Origin: Jeotgalibacillus sp. S-D1
GTDB lineage: Bacteria; Bacillota; Bacilli; Bacillales; Jeotgalibacillaceae
Reading direction: 5' to 3'
DNA length: 64,000 nucleotides
Assembly: GCF_004358665.1 (NCBI RefSeq)
Contig: NZ_SMZR01000002.1
Span: forward strand, 186,001 to 250,000
Of this stretch, positions 17,768 to 25,390 are shown one piece after another. Below the pieces are notes generated by a model. It was given only the letters and a program-made list of their open reading frames with translations. It searched no databases and was not told where the DNA came from. Positions within the stretch are counted from its first letter, which is position 1. Each line of letters begins with the position of its first letter. The position numbers and the translations under genes were made by a program.

Positions 17768-17903
17768 AACATTAATCTCACTCGCTTTTGGTGTTACGTT
17801 GTTGATCAGCAGCGGGTTTGTAACTGGATCGTCCTTATCAGCAGATGGTTTTTCTCAGCAAGGTGGCAAAGTCATTTGGCCTCCTAGCGAAGGGACCGCT
17901 TGA
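17751..17903 (+). CDS. Small exported propeptide, candidate signalling peptide of the RRNPP regulator
   Basis: The 50-residue product starts at an ATG inside the end of the regulator gene, in another frame. An AAAGGAG site lies ten bases upstream. It begins MKKLTKTLISLAFGVTLLIS, a clear Sec signal peptide, and then has a short tail ending GGKVIWPPSEGTA. In known PapR, NprX and Phr systems the propeptide is exported, trimmed to 5-10 residues and re-imported by Opp. The tail here (for example a peptide around KVIWPPS) is the likely source of the mature signal, but the cleavage site is unknown. It is followed by a terminator, so the pair forms one unit. Confidence 0.8.
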   Translation: MKKLTKTLISLAFGVTLLISSGFVTGSSLSADGFSQQGGKVIWPPSEGTA

Positions 17904-17978
17904 ATTTTCCCAATAGACGAAAGTTTTAAACTATTTTACACTTAGAATATGAAATGACCCAGCAATACCCTCTCATTG

Positions 17979-18009
17979 ACCGTCCATTTTAATGGGCGGT
18001 ACTTTTTTG
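17979..18009 (+). terminator. Terminator after the propeptide gene
   Basis: The stem ACCGTCCA/TGGGCGGT, with one G-U pair, is followed by ACTTTTTTG. It lies 75 bp past the propeptide stop codon. Confidence 0.75.
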
Positions 18010-18030
18010 TAAAAAACTATCTCTCCATAA

Positions 18031-18088
18031 TAAAAGCCGCCTGCCACGTTCAAAGTTTTTGTCCTAACTTTGAGCGCAGTAAGCGGCT
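18031..18088 (-). terminator. Terminator of the IDEAL-domain gene
   Basis: A long imperfect stem (AGCCGC with GCGGCT, then a central TCAAAGTT with AACTTTGA) is followed on the minus strand by TTTTATTATGG. It lies just past the stop at 18110 and faces the preceding plus-strand terminator. Confidence 0.65.
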
Positions 18089-18109
18089 ATGGCATTACTA
18101 ACTGTGACA

Positions 18110-18568
18110 TTAGAGCGCAGCCTCCTCTGTCAGCAGCCGATCAGTCAGCTTCATAAATAATTCACGGTCTCCATCCTGCAACGCCTTATCAATTAATCGG
18201 TGAATATTTTGTTTTTCCAAATGATATATCTCTTCGTTATACTGTTCTTCTTCAATATCCGACTTAACCTGCTGTACGTAAAAAGTCGTAATGGATTTTA
18301 AATGATCCACTAAATCAGATATCTGCAGCAGCTGAAATAGAGGAATGCGGAAAATTCTTGTTCCACGCTGAAAAACAAATACATCCGTTAAATTGTCGAT
18401 TTGTTTTGTTTTTAAATTAATGCGAATTTCGTTCGATTCAACGGGAATAAACTGATATACTTCGTTACCTTTAACAACGGAGAAATATTGATACGCAAAA
18501 ACAAGCTTAAGATCATTGCCTTCCTGGAGTGTATAAAATGGTTTCATCATTTTGATCATCAGCAGCAC
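18110..18568 (-). CDS. IDEAL-domain protein, function unknown
   Basis: The 152-residue protein ends with an IDEAL domain, HRLIDKALQDGDRELFMKLT, named for the conserved IDEAL-like helix found in Bacillus proteins such as YpiB and ComK-antiadaptor-like factors. The first 100 residues form a beta-rich domain (LKLVFAYQYFSVVKGNEVYQ) that I do not recognise. No signal peptide or membrane span is seen. The GTG start at 18568 follows GGGGGAGGG by four bases. An ATG at 18559 is the alternative, and the difference is three residues. It is monocistronic with its own terminator. A role in binding or regulating another protein is only a guess. Confidence 0.75.
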   Translation of the reverse strand: MLLMIKMMKPFYTLQEGNDLKLVFAYQYFSVVKGNEVYQFIPVESNEIRINLKTKQIDNLTDVFVFQRGTRIFRIPLFQLLQISDLVDHLKSITTFYVQQVKSDIEEEQYNEEIYHLEKQNIHRLIDKALQDGDRELFMKLTDRLLTEEAAL

Positions 18569-18785
18569 AGTACCCTCCCCCTTACATTATTAGTGGGAAT
18601 ATTCAGTTATTTAATTATATTATCATACATTTTATGAGAAAGATAAAGGGAAAATACTTGGTAATTTCAATTCCAATGTACAACACGTCCATCCGCTTCT
18701 TCTCCATCGCCCCAGTTAAGGGTTAATTTAGTATGCTATAATAATATAAAACTTTTTTTATTCTGAATTATGAAGCAGGTTAATT

Positions 18786-18817
18786 AAAGAAAAACCACTT
18801 CCCATTTAGGAAGTGGC
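18786..18817 (-). terminator. Terminator of the LysM/3D gene
   Basis: The 8-bp perfect stem CCACTTCC/GGAAGTGG with a 6-base loop is followed on the minus strand by TTTTTCTTT, 27 bp past the stop codon at 18844. Confidence 0.85.
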
Positions 18818-18843
18818 GTAAAAGCAGGTTATTTTATTGTAAA

Positions 18844-19680
18844 TTAATCAAGAACTTTCACTTGAACTTCTTGTACACCATAGTTAAGTGCTTCTTCTTG
18901 AGAAGGAATGAAGATATCAATTTTATTTCCTTTGATTGCTCCGCCAGTATCTCCAGCGATCGCTTCTCCGTATCCTTCAACCCATACTTTTGAACCTAGT
19001 GGAATTACATTAGGATCTACTGCAATGACACGCTGATCAGGATTTGCACGCAGGTCTATGCCTGTCGCTGTAGTACCTGAACAACCGTTACAAAATGCAG
19101 TGTATGCTGTTGCTGTTACGGTTAATTCCTGTGTTGCTTCAGCAGGAGCTGATTCTTCTGCTGGTGCTTCAGCCGGTGCTGCTTCTTCTTCAGGAGCCGC
19201 TTCTTCTGCAGGTGCTGCTTCTTCTGCAGGGGCGGTTTCTTCTGCAGGTGCTGCTTCTTCTGCAGGGGCCGCTTCAACTGGTGCTGCCTCTTCTGCAGGG
19301 GCTGCTTCCTGAGCTGATCCACCTGCTACAACAAGTTGATCTCCAGGGAAGATTAAATCGCTGGATAAACCATTCCAGCTCATGAGTTCTTCAAGAGAAA
19401 TATCGTGATTTTGAGCGATTTTAGATAATGTATCGCCACTGACTACAGAATATTTTTCCTCAACGTCATTGCTGACCTTTAGTTGCTGGCTAGGGTATAT
19501 GATAGTAGATGATAGTTTATTCCAGTCAGTTAGTTCTTGAACCGTGACGTTATTTTCTTGAGAGATCGCCCACAGCGTTTCTCCTTTTTCTACTGTGTGG
19601 GTTGATGATGCTGACGCTTGACCTGCTGCGCCTGCTGTTAGTGCTGCTACTGCTGTTAATGTAACGATTTGTTTTTTCAT
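18844..19680 (-). CDS. yocH: Secreted LysM/3D-domain wall hydrolase (YocH-like)
   Basis: The 278 residues comprise a signal peptide (to about 25), two LysM domains (27-70 and 74-117) and a Glu/Ala/Pro low-complexity linker built on AAPAEE repeats (about 122-190). The C-terminal 3D domain contains TATAYTAFCNGCSG, TATGIDLR and the DTGG with Asp residues typical of this lytic-transglycosylase-like fold. YocH-type proteins act as muralytic enzymes in wall turnover and resuscitation signalling. The linker DNA is a near-tandem 18-bp repeat, prone to length change. A near-consensus promoter lies upstream. Confidence 0.92.
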   Translation of the reverse strand: MKKQIVTLTAVAALTAGAAGQASASSTHTVEKGETLWAISQENNVTVQELTDWNKLSSTIIYPSQQLKVSNDVEEKYSVVSGDTLSKIAQNHDISLEELMSWNGLSSDLIFPGDQLVVAGGSAQEAAPAEEAAPVEAAPAEEAAPAEETAPAEEAAPAEEAAPEEEAAPAEAPAEESAPAEATQELTVTATAYTAFCNGCSGTTATGIDLRANPDQRVIAVDPNVIPLGSKVWVEGYGEAIAGDTGGAIKGNKIDIFIPSQEEALNYGVQEVQVKVLD

Positions 19681-19718
19681 GAAATGAAGCCCTCCTTTTC
19701 ATTAACAGTGCCTATCAT

Positions 19719-19747
19719 ATCATCTACACATGACAAAATAGTGTCAA
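19719..19747 (-). promoter_or_regulatory. Sigma-A promoter of the yocH-like gene
   Basis: On the minus strand TTGACA is followed after 17 bases by GATGAT, 39 bp upstream of the start codon. Known YocH genes are under WalR control. I looked for TGTWAH-N5-TGTWAH boxes and saw no clear pair here. Confidence 0.6.
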
Positions 19748-19800
19748 TAGAGTTAGAATCTAGTAACAATTAGATTACGTGATTTTATGTATTCCTCTCA

Positions 19801-19829
19801 TTGACACATGTCTACTGGAGAACTATACT
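19801..19829 (+). promoter_or_regulatory. Sigma-A promoter of serC-serA
   Basis: A perfect TTGACA (19801-19806), a 17-base spacer and TATACT (19824-19829) sit 71 bp ahead of serC. The remaining leader is too short for a T-box or large riboswitch. Confidence 0.85.
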
Positions 19830-19900
19830 AGAACCTATCTTTGTGAAGAATGTTTCATACTATAAGGAAATCTGGAGAGAAATAGAGGAGCTGATTAAAG

Positions 19901-20995
19901 ATGGATCGCGTAGTAAATTTTTCTGCTGGACCTTCTGCACTTCCCTTAGAAGTGTTGCAGCGAGCACAATCTGAGCTAATAAACACCCACCACTCAGGAA
20001 TGTCGGTTATGGAAATGAGTCATCGATCGAAGGCGTTTGAACGAATTCTTCAAGAAGCAAAAAGCCGACTTAGAAATTTATTAGAAATTCCTGATTCCTA
20101 TAAAATTCTTTTTTTACAGGGGGGTGCTTCATTACAATTCTCTATGATTCCATTAAATTTGTTACAAAAAGATCACGAAGCTGCTTATTTAATCACAGGT
20201 TCCTGGTCAAAAAAGGCAGTAAAGGAAGCAAAAAAGATAGGAAATGTGAAAATTCTTGCTACATCAGAAAATGATTCATTTCGTTCTATTCCAGATTTCT
20301 CAAAATCAACCCTTTCTTCAAAAACATCTTACATTCATATCACCGGAAACAATACTATAGAAGGAACCCGGATTTCAAGCGTGCCAAAAATAGATTCCAT
20401 CCCTGTCGTCTCAGATCTCTCATCGAGTATTCTCTCGGAAAAAATTAATGTAGAGGATTACGGTGTTATTTACGCAGGTGCTCAAAAGAATTTAGGTCCG
20501 TCGGGTGTTACAGTGGTCATTATTCGGGAGGATTTGGTAGGCAATGCAGATCCAAATATCCCTTCCATGCTGAATTATGCTACTCATGTAGAAGCTGATT
20601 CGTTATATAATACTCCTCCAACTTTTGGAATTTACATGATGAATCTTGTGTTAGAATGGATTGAGTCACTTGGTGGCGTAGCAGAAATTGAAAGCAGAAA
20701 TCGAAAAAAAGCCTCACTGCTTTATGAAGCAATTGATCAATCACCTCTTTTTTATTCACCGGTGAATAAAGCGGATCGTTCATTAATGAATATCCCATTT
20801 AAAACCGAAAGTGATGAGCTTGATCAAGCATTTCTTCAATATGCTTCGTCAAATGGGCTGGTTGAATTAAAAGGGCACCGATCAGTCGGAGGAATGCGTG
20901 CCAGTTTATATAACGCAATGCCTTTTGAAAGTGTAGAGAGATTAGTAGAAGCTATGGCCGGTTTTGAGAGACAGATTTCAGCAACATCAAACTGA
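19901..20995 (+). CDS. serC: Phosphoserine aminotransferase
   Basis: SerC converts 3-phosphohydroxypyruvate plus glutamate to phosphoserine and 2-oxoglutarate, step two of serine synthesis. The 364-residue PLP enzyme shows VNFSAGPSALP at the N-terminus, HRSKAFERI, FLQGGASLQF, HITGNNTIEGT, SDLSSSIL, and YAGAQKNLGPSG with the PLP-binding Lys. Length matches the family. GAGGAG sits upstream of the ATG. The serA start follows the stop by 14 bp, so the two steps are co-expressed. Confidence 0.96.
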   Translation: MDRVVNFSAGPSALPLEVLQRAQSELINTHHSGMSVMEMSHRSKAFERILQEAKSRLRNLLEIPDSYKILFLQGGASLQFSMIPLNLLQKDHEAAYLITGSWSKKAVKEAKKIGNVKILATSENDSFRSIPDFSKSTLSSKTSYIHITGNNTIEGTRISSVPKIDSIPVVSDLSSSILSEKINVEDYGVIYAGAQKNLGPSGVTVVIIREDLVGNADPNIPSMLNYATHVEADSLYNTPPTFGIYMMNLVLEWIESLGGVAEIESRNRKKASLLYEAIDQSPLFYSPVNKADRSLMNIPFKTESDELDQAFLQYASSNGLVELKGHRSVGGMRASLYNAMPFESVERLVEAMAGFERQISATSN

Positions 20996-21009
20996 GGAGG
21001 ACATTCATC

Positions 21010-22194
21010 GTGGCATACCAGATTCAGACCTATAATCAGATTGCAGAAGCAGGACTTTCTTTATTAAAGGATCCATATGAAATTAACACCGTTCAAAATC
21101 CCGATGGTATTTTACTGAGAAGCCATTCCTTACACGGTCAAACAATTCCATCATCCGTTAAGGCCATTGCAAGAGCAGGTGCCGGGACAAATAATATTCC
21201 ACTGGATAACTGTTCAGAGAACGGCATTGTCGTTTTCAATACTCCAGGAGCAAATGCTAACGCGGTTAAAGAGCTTGTACTGTCATGTTTAATTGCCAGT
21301 GCACGAAATTTATTCGAGGCAATTCAATGGACCGGAACACTAGCAGGCACCACCAACGTAGCAGGACAGGTTGAAGCCAATAAAAAAGCGTTTATTGGTC
21401 ACGAAATCAGCGGTAAAAAACTTGGTGTTATCGGGCTGGGCAATATCGGTTCAATCGTAGCAAATGATGCTTTGGCACTTGATATGGACGTTATGGCTTA
21501 TGACCCTTTTGTATCAGTGGATGTCGCCTGGACCATCTCCCGGAATGTTCAGCGTGTTCATCAGCTGGAAGAGCTTTTATCTTCTTGTGACTACATTACC
21601 ATCCATGTACCGTTATCAGAAAAAACAACTGGCTTTATTGATACAAAAGCTTTTCGTGCGATGAAAAAAGGCATTCAGTTTATAAATTTTGCACGCGGTG
21701 AACTGGTTGATGAACCTTCTCTTATAGAGGCGCTTGAGAATGGAACGGTTGGCAAATACATAACTGATTTTCCAAATGACCAATTGTTTGGTCTTGAAAA
21801 TGTTGTTGCCATCCCCCATTTGGGCGCTTCAACATCGGAGTCAGAAGAAAACTGTGCAATTATGGCTGCCCGTCAGTTAAAGATGTTTCTTGAAACTGGA
21901 AACATTCGCAATTCTGTCAACCTGCCAAATGTAAGTTTGCCATTAACTTCACCAGGCAGGCTCACCATCATGCACAAAAACATCCCGAACATGGTGGGGC
22001 AATTCTCTACGCTGCTGGCCGAACGTGAATTTAATATTGCAGATATGCTGAATCGCAGCCGCGGAGACTGGGCATATACGTTAATTGACATTGACAATAA
22101 GCTCTCTGAAGATCAAGCGGAGGACATCCTAAGCCGTTTACACAACATTGAAGGTGTAGTCAAAGCCCGACATCTTCCGAATGGCTGGAGTTAA
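21010..22194 (+). CDS. serA: D-3-phosphoglycerate dehydrogenase
   Basis: SerA oxidises 3-phosphoglycerate to 3-phosphohydroxypyruvate with NAD, the first step of serine synthesis. Features are ARAGAGTNNIPLDNC near residue 56, the Rossmann loop GLGNIGSIVANDA near 145, FARGELVDE near 230 with the catalytic Arg, and HLGASTSESEENC near 278 with the catalytic His. A C-terminal ACT domain (MVGQFSTLLAEREFNIADM) begins around 325 and suggests serine feedback. At 394 residues it is the shorter SerA type. The GTG start has AGGAGG upstream, and a strong terminator follows. Confidence 0.95.
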   Translation: MAYQIQTYNQIAEAGLSLLKDPYEINTVQNPDGILLRSHSLHGQTIPSSVKAIARAGAGTNNIPLDNCSENGIVVFNTPGANANAVKELVLSCLIASARNLFEAIQWTGTLAGTTNVAGQVEANKKAFIGHEISGKKLGVIGLGNIGSIVANDALALDMDVMAYDPFVSVDVAWTISRNVQRVHQLEELLSSCDYITIHVPLSEKTTGFIDTKAFRAMKKGIQFINFARGELVDEPSLIEALENGTVGKYITDFPNDQLFGLENVVAIPHLGASTSESEENCAIMAARQLKMFLETGNIRNSVNLPNVSLPLTSPGRLTIMHKNIPNMVGQFSTLLAEREFNIADMLNRSRGDWAYTLIDIDNKLSEDQAEDILSRLHNIEGVVKARHLPNGWS

Positions 22195-22255
22195 TAGAAT
22201 CGAAAATCTTGGTTCACTTACAACCTTGTAATTTTACACAATATCATTTAAAAAA

Positions 22256-22308
22256 AATAAAGCCGCTGTTAGTTCCATTCTTAAGGAATTAACAGCGGCT
22301 TTATTTTT
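22256..22308 (+). terminator. Strong terminator of serC-serA
   Basis: A stem of about 20 bp (AAAGCCGCTGTTA with TAACAGCGGCTTT at its core) and an 8-base loop are followed by ATTTTTT. Confidence 0.92.
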
Positions 22309-22433
22309 TAGTATATAAGTTATTTTCCCCTATCGCTTCTTTTGGCGGAAGCTTTAGTTCGAGAAAATTAACCGGCCTTCGATTAGATGCTATACCTTTT
22401 TCTTAACCCTCACAATGATAAGAGGAGAGGGTT

Positions 22434-23474
22434 TTATGATGCTAAACGTTTTTCCAACGTTTCTTCCTTAGGTTGTCGTTCACGTTTTTTTACTTTTCCA
22501 ATTATGAACTCTCCAAAAGGCAGCAGCGAAATAATTTTTATAATAACTGCAGCTATGATTAATGTTCCTGCAAAGATCGAACCAAGCTGTAAATAACGAT
22601 TATCGAATAATTGAACCAAGTCCTCTGCGACGAATCGCTGGATCTGCCAATGGAGCAGATAGATTCCAAAAGAAAGACCGCTGATCAGATTTATAAGAGA
22701 ATAGTGCCTGATTGTTCTGCCAATCATTAATAGCATAAGTGCAAAAGAGATAGTGAACGGGAACAGATCAAGTCTTCTTGAATTGACGGCTGTCAGTCCA
22801 TTGAAATAGTTGTATACAATGATCAATGCTGAAAGTGCTGTCAGAAGAAGAATACTCCACCAGTACTTTTTCATAAATGCTGCAATTTTATTATAGTGTT
22901 TTCCGATTACAAAACCGGTTGTGAAATAGCCAAACCATGCCAGAAACGGCAGTTGAAGCAATGTTGTATTGCTGCCAAGCATCGGCAGATCGAGTGTGAT
23001 GGCCCATAAATAACTAAACATCACCACATAGCTGAAAGGCAGAAGCCATTTCATCGAAAGATTGAATCTTACGACCAGATAATGAAGAATGTAAAACTGG
23101 AAAATAATTAAGATAAACCAGCCAATAAAAGAGCCCATAAAGATATTGTTGAATATTTTCAGCGGCACATCCACCCCAGGGCTGAAATAATTGCGAACGA
23201 GTGCATCAACAACAGCAAAGAATAAAAAGGGAAACAAAATCCACTTAATTCTTTTCCCAAAGAAACCCTTTGGCAAATTTTTATTATAGCGATTAGCTAA
23301 GATGATTTCTGATAGTACGATAAATACAGGTGTAGCAAAGCAAAGAAAGATTCGAACAATATGAAATAAATCTCCTTCCGGATAACCGGATAATCTTCCA
23401 AACTGTGTAGTACTATGCAGAAGCACAATACTTAAACATGCAAATGCTCTAAGAAAATTAAATTCTTTTATCAT
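22434..23474 (-). CDS. Membrane acyltransferase, acyltransferase-3 family
   Basis: An integral membrane O-acyltransferase of 346 residues with about ten hydrophobic segments. Its opening FNFLRAFACLSIVLLHSTTQ carries the R/E-x10-H motif of this family, which typically acetylates surface polysaccharides or related acceptors. The ATG at 23474 has GAGGTC nine bases upstream and places the family motif directly at the N-terminus. The 30 extra residues available further upstream look non-coding. It ends in a basic cytosolic tail (KKRERQPKEET). The substrate is unknown; the many cell-surface genes in the window make a surface glycan plausible. Confidence 0.85.
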   Translation of the reverse strand: MIKEFNFLRAFACLSIVLLHSTTQFGRLSGYPEGDLFHIVRIFLCFATPVFIVLSEIILANRYNKNLPKGFFGKRIKWILFPFLFFAVVDALVRNYFSPGVDVPLKIFNNIFMGSFIGWFILIIFQFYILHYLVVRFNLSMKWLLPFSYVVMFSYLWAITLDLPMLGSNTTLLQLPFLAWFGYFTTGFVIGKHYNKIAAFMKKYWWSILLLTALSALIIVYNYFNGLTAVNSRRLDLFPFTISFALMLLMIGRTIRHYSLINLISGLSFGIYLLHWQIQRFVAEDLVQLFDNRYLQLGSIFAGTLIIAAVIIKIISLLPFGEFIIGKVKKRERQPKEETLEKRLAS

Positions 23475-23820
23475 AAAAATGACCTCAATCTTTTTAAGAG
23501 TGTCCATTAAAGAGAAACGAATGGATGATTGAATGGTGAAGAACGTTTCGGTTAAATTCAACAATAATCGTGCATTTTCAACAGCATTCTTCCATTAGAT
23601 ATATTTACATGAAAAAAAACATGCGTCAAGCTAATTTCTAATCTAACAACTAACAATTATTAGGGATAATGATAATGATTGGAGTTACTGCAAGGCAGGC
23701 GGAGGATATACTTCTCTCACTAATGGCGATATTTACAAGAATCAGAGGATGATTCTTGATTGTTTTAAACCTTTTATGCTAATTTAAAATTGTACTGTAA
23801 ACTTAAAATAATGAGATGAA
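23475..23820. other. Gene-poor stretch
   Basis: No convincing gene was seen. On the plus strand one open frame at about 23641-23787 lacks a start and ribosome binding site. It reads like a protein tail (with YCKAGGGYTSLTNGDIYKN), so it may be a remnant. A small AAGAATCA…TGATTCTT hairpin lies at 23738-23759. Confidence 0.3.
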
Positions 23821-23859
23821 AGCATGGATTTTTCTGTATAAAAACGCTATAGTATAAGT

Positions 23860-23990
23860 AGTAATGAAAATGGGGTGCTGTGAACACCCCACTTCCAGTG
23901 CAGCTTCTTAAAGGACGGCTGGCTCGGAATCAGATTATCAGGAAATAACCGTTATCCTTGCCAAAGAGGGACGGTTATTTCTTTTTTTGA
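23860..23990 (+). ncRNA. RatA-like antisense RNA, antitoxin of the TxpA-type toxin
   Basis: The segment runs opposite the 3' end of the small toxin gene. It begins near a hairpin GGGGTGCTGTGAACACCCC and ends in an AAATAACCGT…ACGGTTATTT stem followed by CTTTTTTT, a good plus-strand terminator. The layout, two convergent transcripts overlapping at their 3' ends and sharing hairpins, is that of txpA/RatA in B. subtilis. A candidate -10 (TATAGT, 23848-23853) precedes it, but the -35 is weak. It is expected to pair with toxin mRNA and trigger its decay. The ends are estimated. Confidence 0.75.
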
Positions 23991-24079
23991 TTGATCATCA
24001 GTGATACGACCAGTGTCAGCACGCTGATCGCAATAATACTATACTGCCCCACTATACTCACTGCTTCGTATACGGTCAC
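23975..24079 (-). CDS. Type I toxin, small hydrophobic TxpA/putative holin-like peptide
   Basis: The 34-residue peptide starts MTVYEAVSIVGQYSII, continues with one hydrophobic span and ends in NQKKK. This matches the TxpA/BsrG/'putative holin-like toxin' family (MTVYEA start, single membrane helix, Lys tail). The GTG start follows a very strong GGAGGGAGGTGG site. Such peptides insert into the membrane and stop growth when the antisense RNA is lost. In the mRNA, CTTCCC can pair with GGGAGG of the ribosome binding site, so translation may be occluded. Toxin mRNA likely ends at the GGGGTG/CACCCC hairpin at 23872-23890. Confidence 0.88.
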   Translation of the reverse strand: MTVYEAVSIVGQYSIIAISVLTLVVSLMINQKKK

Positions 24080-24142
24080 CTCTACCACCTCCCTCCTTAT
24101 GGGAAGTAGCCGGCCGCCTCTTTAAAGCTGGGCTGCATCCTA

Positions 24143-24170
24143 ATTATACCACTATCAGAACGTATGTTCT
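24143..24170 (-). promoter_or_regulatory. Toxin promoter with an overlapping LexA/SOS box
   Basis: On the minus strand a perfect -10 TATAAT (24143-24148), preceded by TGG as an extended element, lies about 65 bp upstream of the toxin start. AGAACATACGTTCT at 24157-24170 matches the Bacillus LexA consensus core GAACRNRYGTTY in every position. It covers the -35 region (TAGAAC), where bound LexA would block RNA polymerase. Confidence 0.7.
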
Positions 24171-24417
24171 ATTATAAATTCTAATAAGTACCATATCCCA
24201 TCAATGTATCTAGTTTCAGTATGCCTGATAAGCATTTTATCCCATGAATACCTGCTATGGTTGAACAGTGAAAAAATTGACTGCACCTTGCAGTCACCCG
24301 CTAAAATTTACTTTATTTTGACAAAGTTTTTGTGGATTTTCTTAAGGTCATATTCCTTTTTTTTCTGCTACATGCTATGTTTAGTATTAGACAATTCTGA
24401 AATGAGGGACAAAGTGA

Positions 24418-25347
24418 ATGCGTAAAAAAAGAACTCGTAAAAAGAAAAAGTGGCTGAAATGGACACTGATCACTCTTTCAATCGTGGTTATTGGATTAGC
24501 GGCCTATTTATTTACTATCTATCAATCTCTAACTTCTGCAACTGAGAAAATGCATGAGCCAATAGAACGGGAAGCTTCACAAAAAAGAAGTGATTCAGTT
24601 AATTTTAACGAAAAAGATCCATTTTCAGTTTTAATGCTGGGTGTGGATGAACGCGAAGATGATGCAGGACGATCAGATACGATGATTGTAATGACTGTCA
24701 ATCCGACAGAAAAAACAACGAAAATGCTGAGCATCCCCCGTGACACCATGACCGAAATTGTCGGAAAAGGCACAGAAGATAAAATTAACCATGCCTACGC
24801 ATTTGGCGGAATTCCGATGGCCATGGACACAGTCGAAAATTTTCTGGATATACCGATTGATTATTATGTACAAGTGAACATGGAAGGCTTTGAAGATATT
24901 GTTGATTCCGTAGGCGGTGTAACAGTAAACAATAATTTATCTTTTGATTATGACGGATACTCGTTTCCTGAGGGCGAATTAGCCATGGATGGCAAACAGG
25001 CTTTATCCTACTCACGCATGCGCTATGATGATCCAAACGGAGACTTTGGCCGCCAGGAACGACAGCGCCAAATTATTCAGGGGGTCATTAAAGAAGGTGC
25101 AAGCATTAACTCCTTATGGAATTATGGAAACATTTTCAAAGCCTTGGGCAGCAACATTAAAACCAATTTTTCATTTGATCAAATGGTAGACATTCAAAAA
25201 GAATACCGTGCAGCAGCTTCCAGTTTTGAGCAGACTTCAATAGAAAATGGAGTAGGCGAAAAAATCGATGGCGTTTATTACTATATTGTTCCTGAAGAAG
25301 AACTAAATACGATTCAGGCAGCTTTAAAAGATCATCTCGATATTTAA
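24418..25347 (+). CDS. LytR-CpsA-Psr family wall-polymer ligase (TagT/U/V-like)
   Basis: LCP enzymes transfer teichoic acid or capsule from its lipid carrier to peptidoglycan. The 309 residues have a very basic cytosolic N-terminus (RKKRTRKKKKW), one membrane span (about 15-37) and an extracytoplasmic LCP domain. The motifs are FSVLMLGVDERED, GRSDTMIVM, SIPRDTM with the phosphate-binding Arg, KINHAYAFGG, and SYSRMRYDDPNGDFGRQERQ with the conserved Arg and Asp residues. It fits the teichoic acid genes 13 kb away. A terminator follows. Confidence 0.92.
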   Translation: MRKKRTRKKKKWLKWTLITLSIVVIGLAAYLFTIYQSLTSATEKMHEPIEREASQKRSDSVNFNEKDPFSVLMLGVDEREDDAGRSDTMIVMTVNPTEKTTKMLSIPRDTMTEIVGKGTEDKINHAYAFGGIPMAMDTVENFLDIPIDYYVQVNMEGFEDIVDSVGGVTVNNNLSFDYDGYSFPEGELAMDGKQALSYSRMRYDDPNGDFGRQERQRQIIQGVIKEGASINSLWNYGNIFKALGSNIKTNFSFDQMVDIQKEYRAAASSFEQTSIENGVGEKIDGVYYYIVPEEELNTIQAALKDHLDI

Positions 25348-25353
25348 TAAAGG

Positions 25354-25390
25354 AAAAACCAACCCCCATCCGGGATTGGTTTTTTCTTTT
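25354..25390 (+). terminator. Bidirectional terminator between convergent genes
   Basis: AAAAACCAA and TTGGTTTTT arms around a 13-base loop have T-runs on both strands. It serves the LCP gene and the convergent gene at 25390. Confidence 0.85.

Noticed and set aside
19058-19385. Plus-strand ORFs of Ala/Gly/Ser or Leu/Gln runs
   Set aside because: They are antisense shadows of the AAPAEE repeat in the yocH-like gene.
22405-22434. AACCCTC…GAGGGTT hairpin after the acyltransferase gene
   Set aside because: The arms are short, the loop long, and there is no T-tract in the direction of the acyltransferase transcript.
24204-24425. 73-codon plus-strand ORF before the LCP gene
   Set aside because: It has no ribosome binding site and reads as A/T-rich hydrophobic noise. 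It runs into the LCP gene start in another frame.
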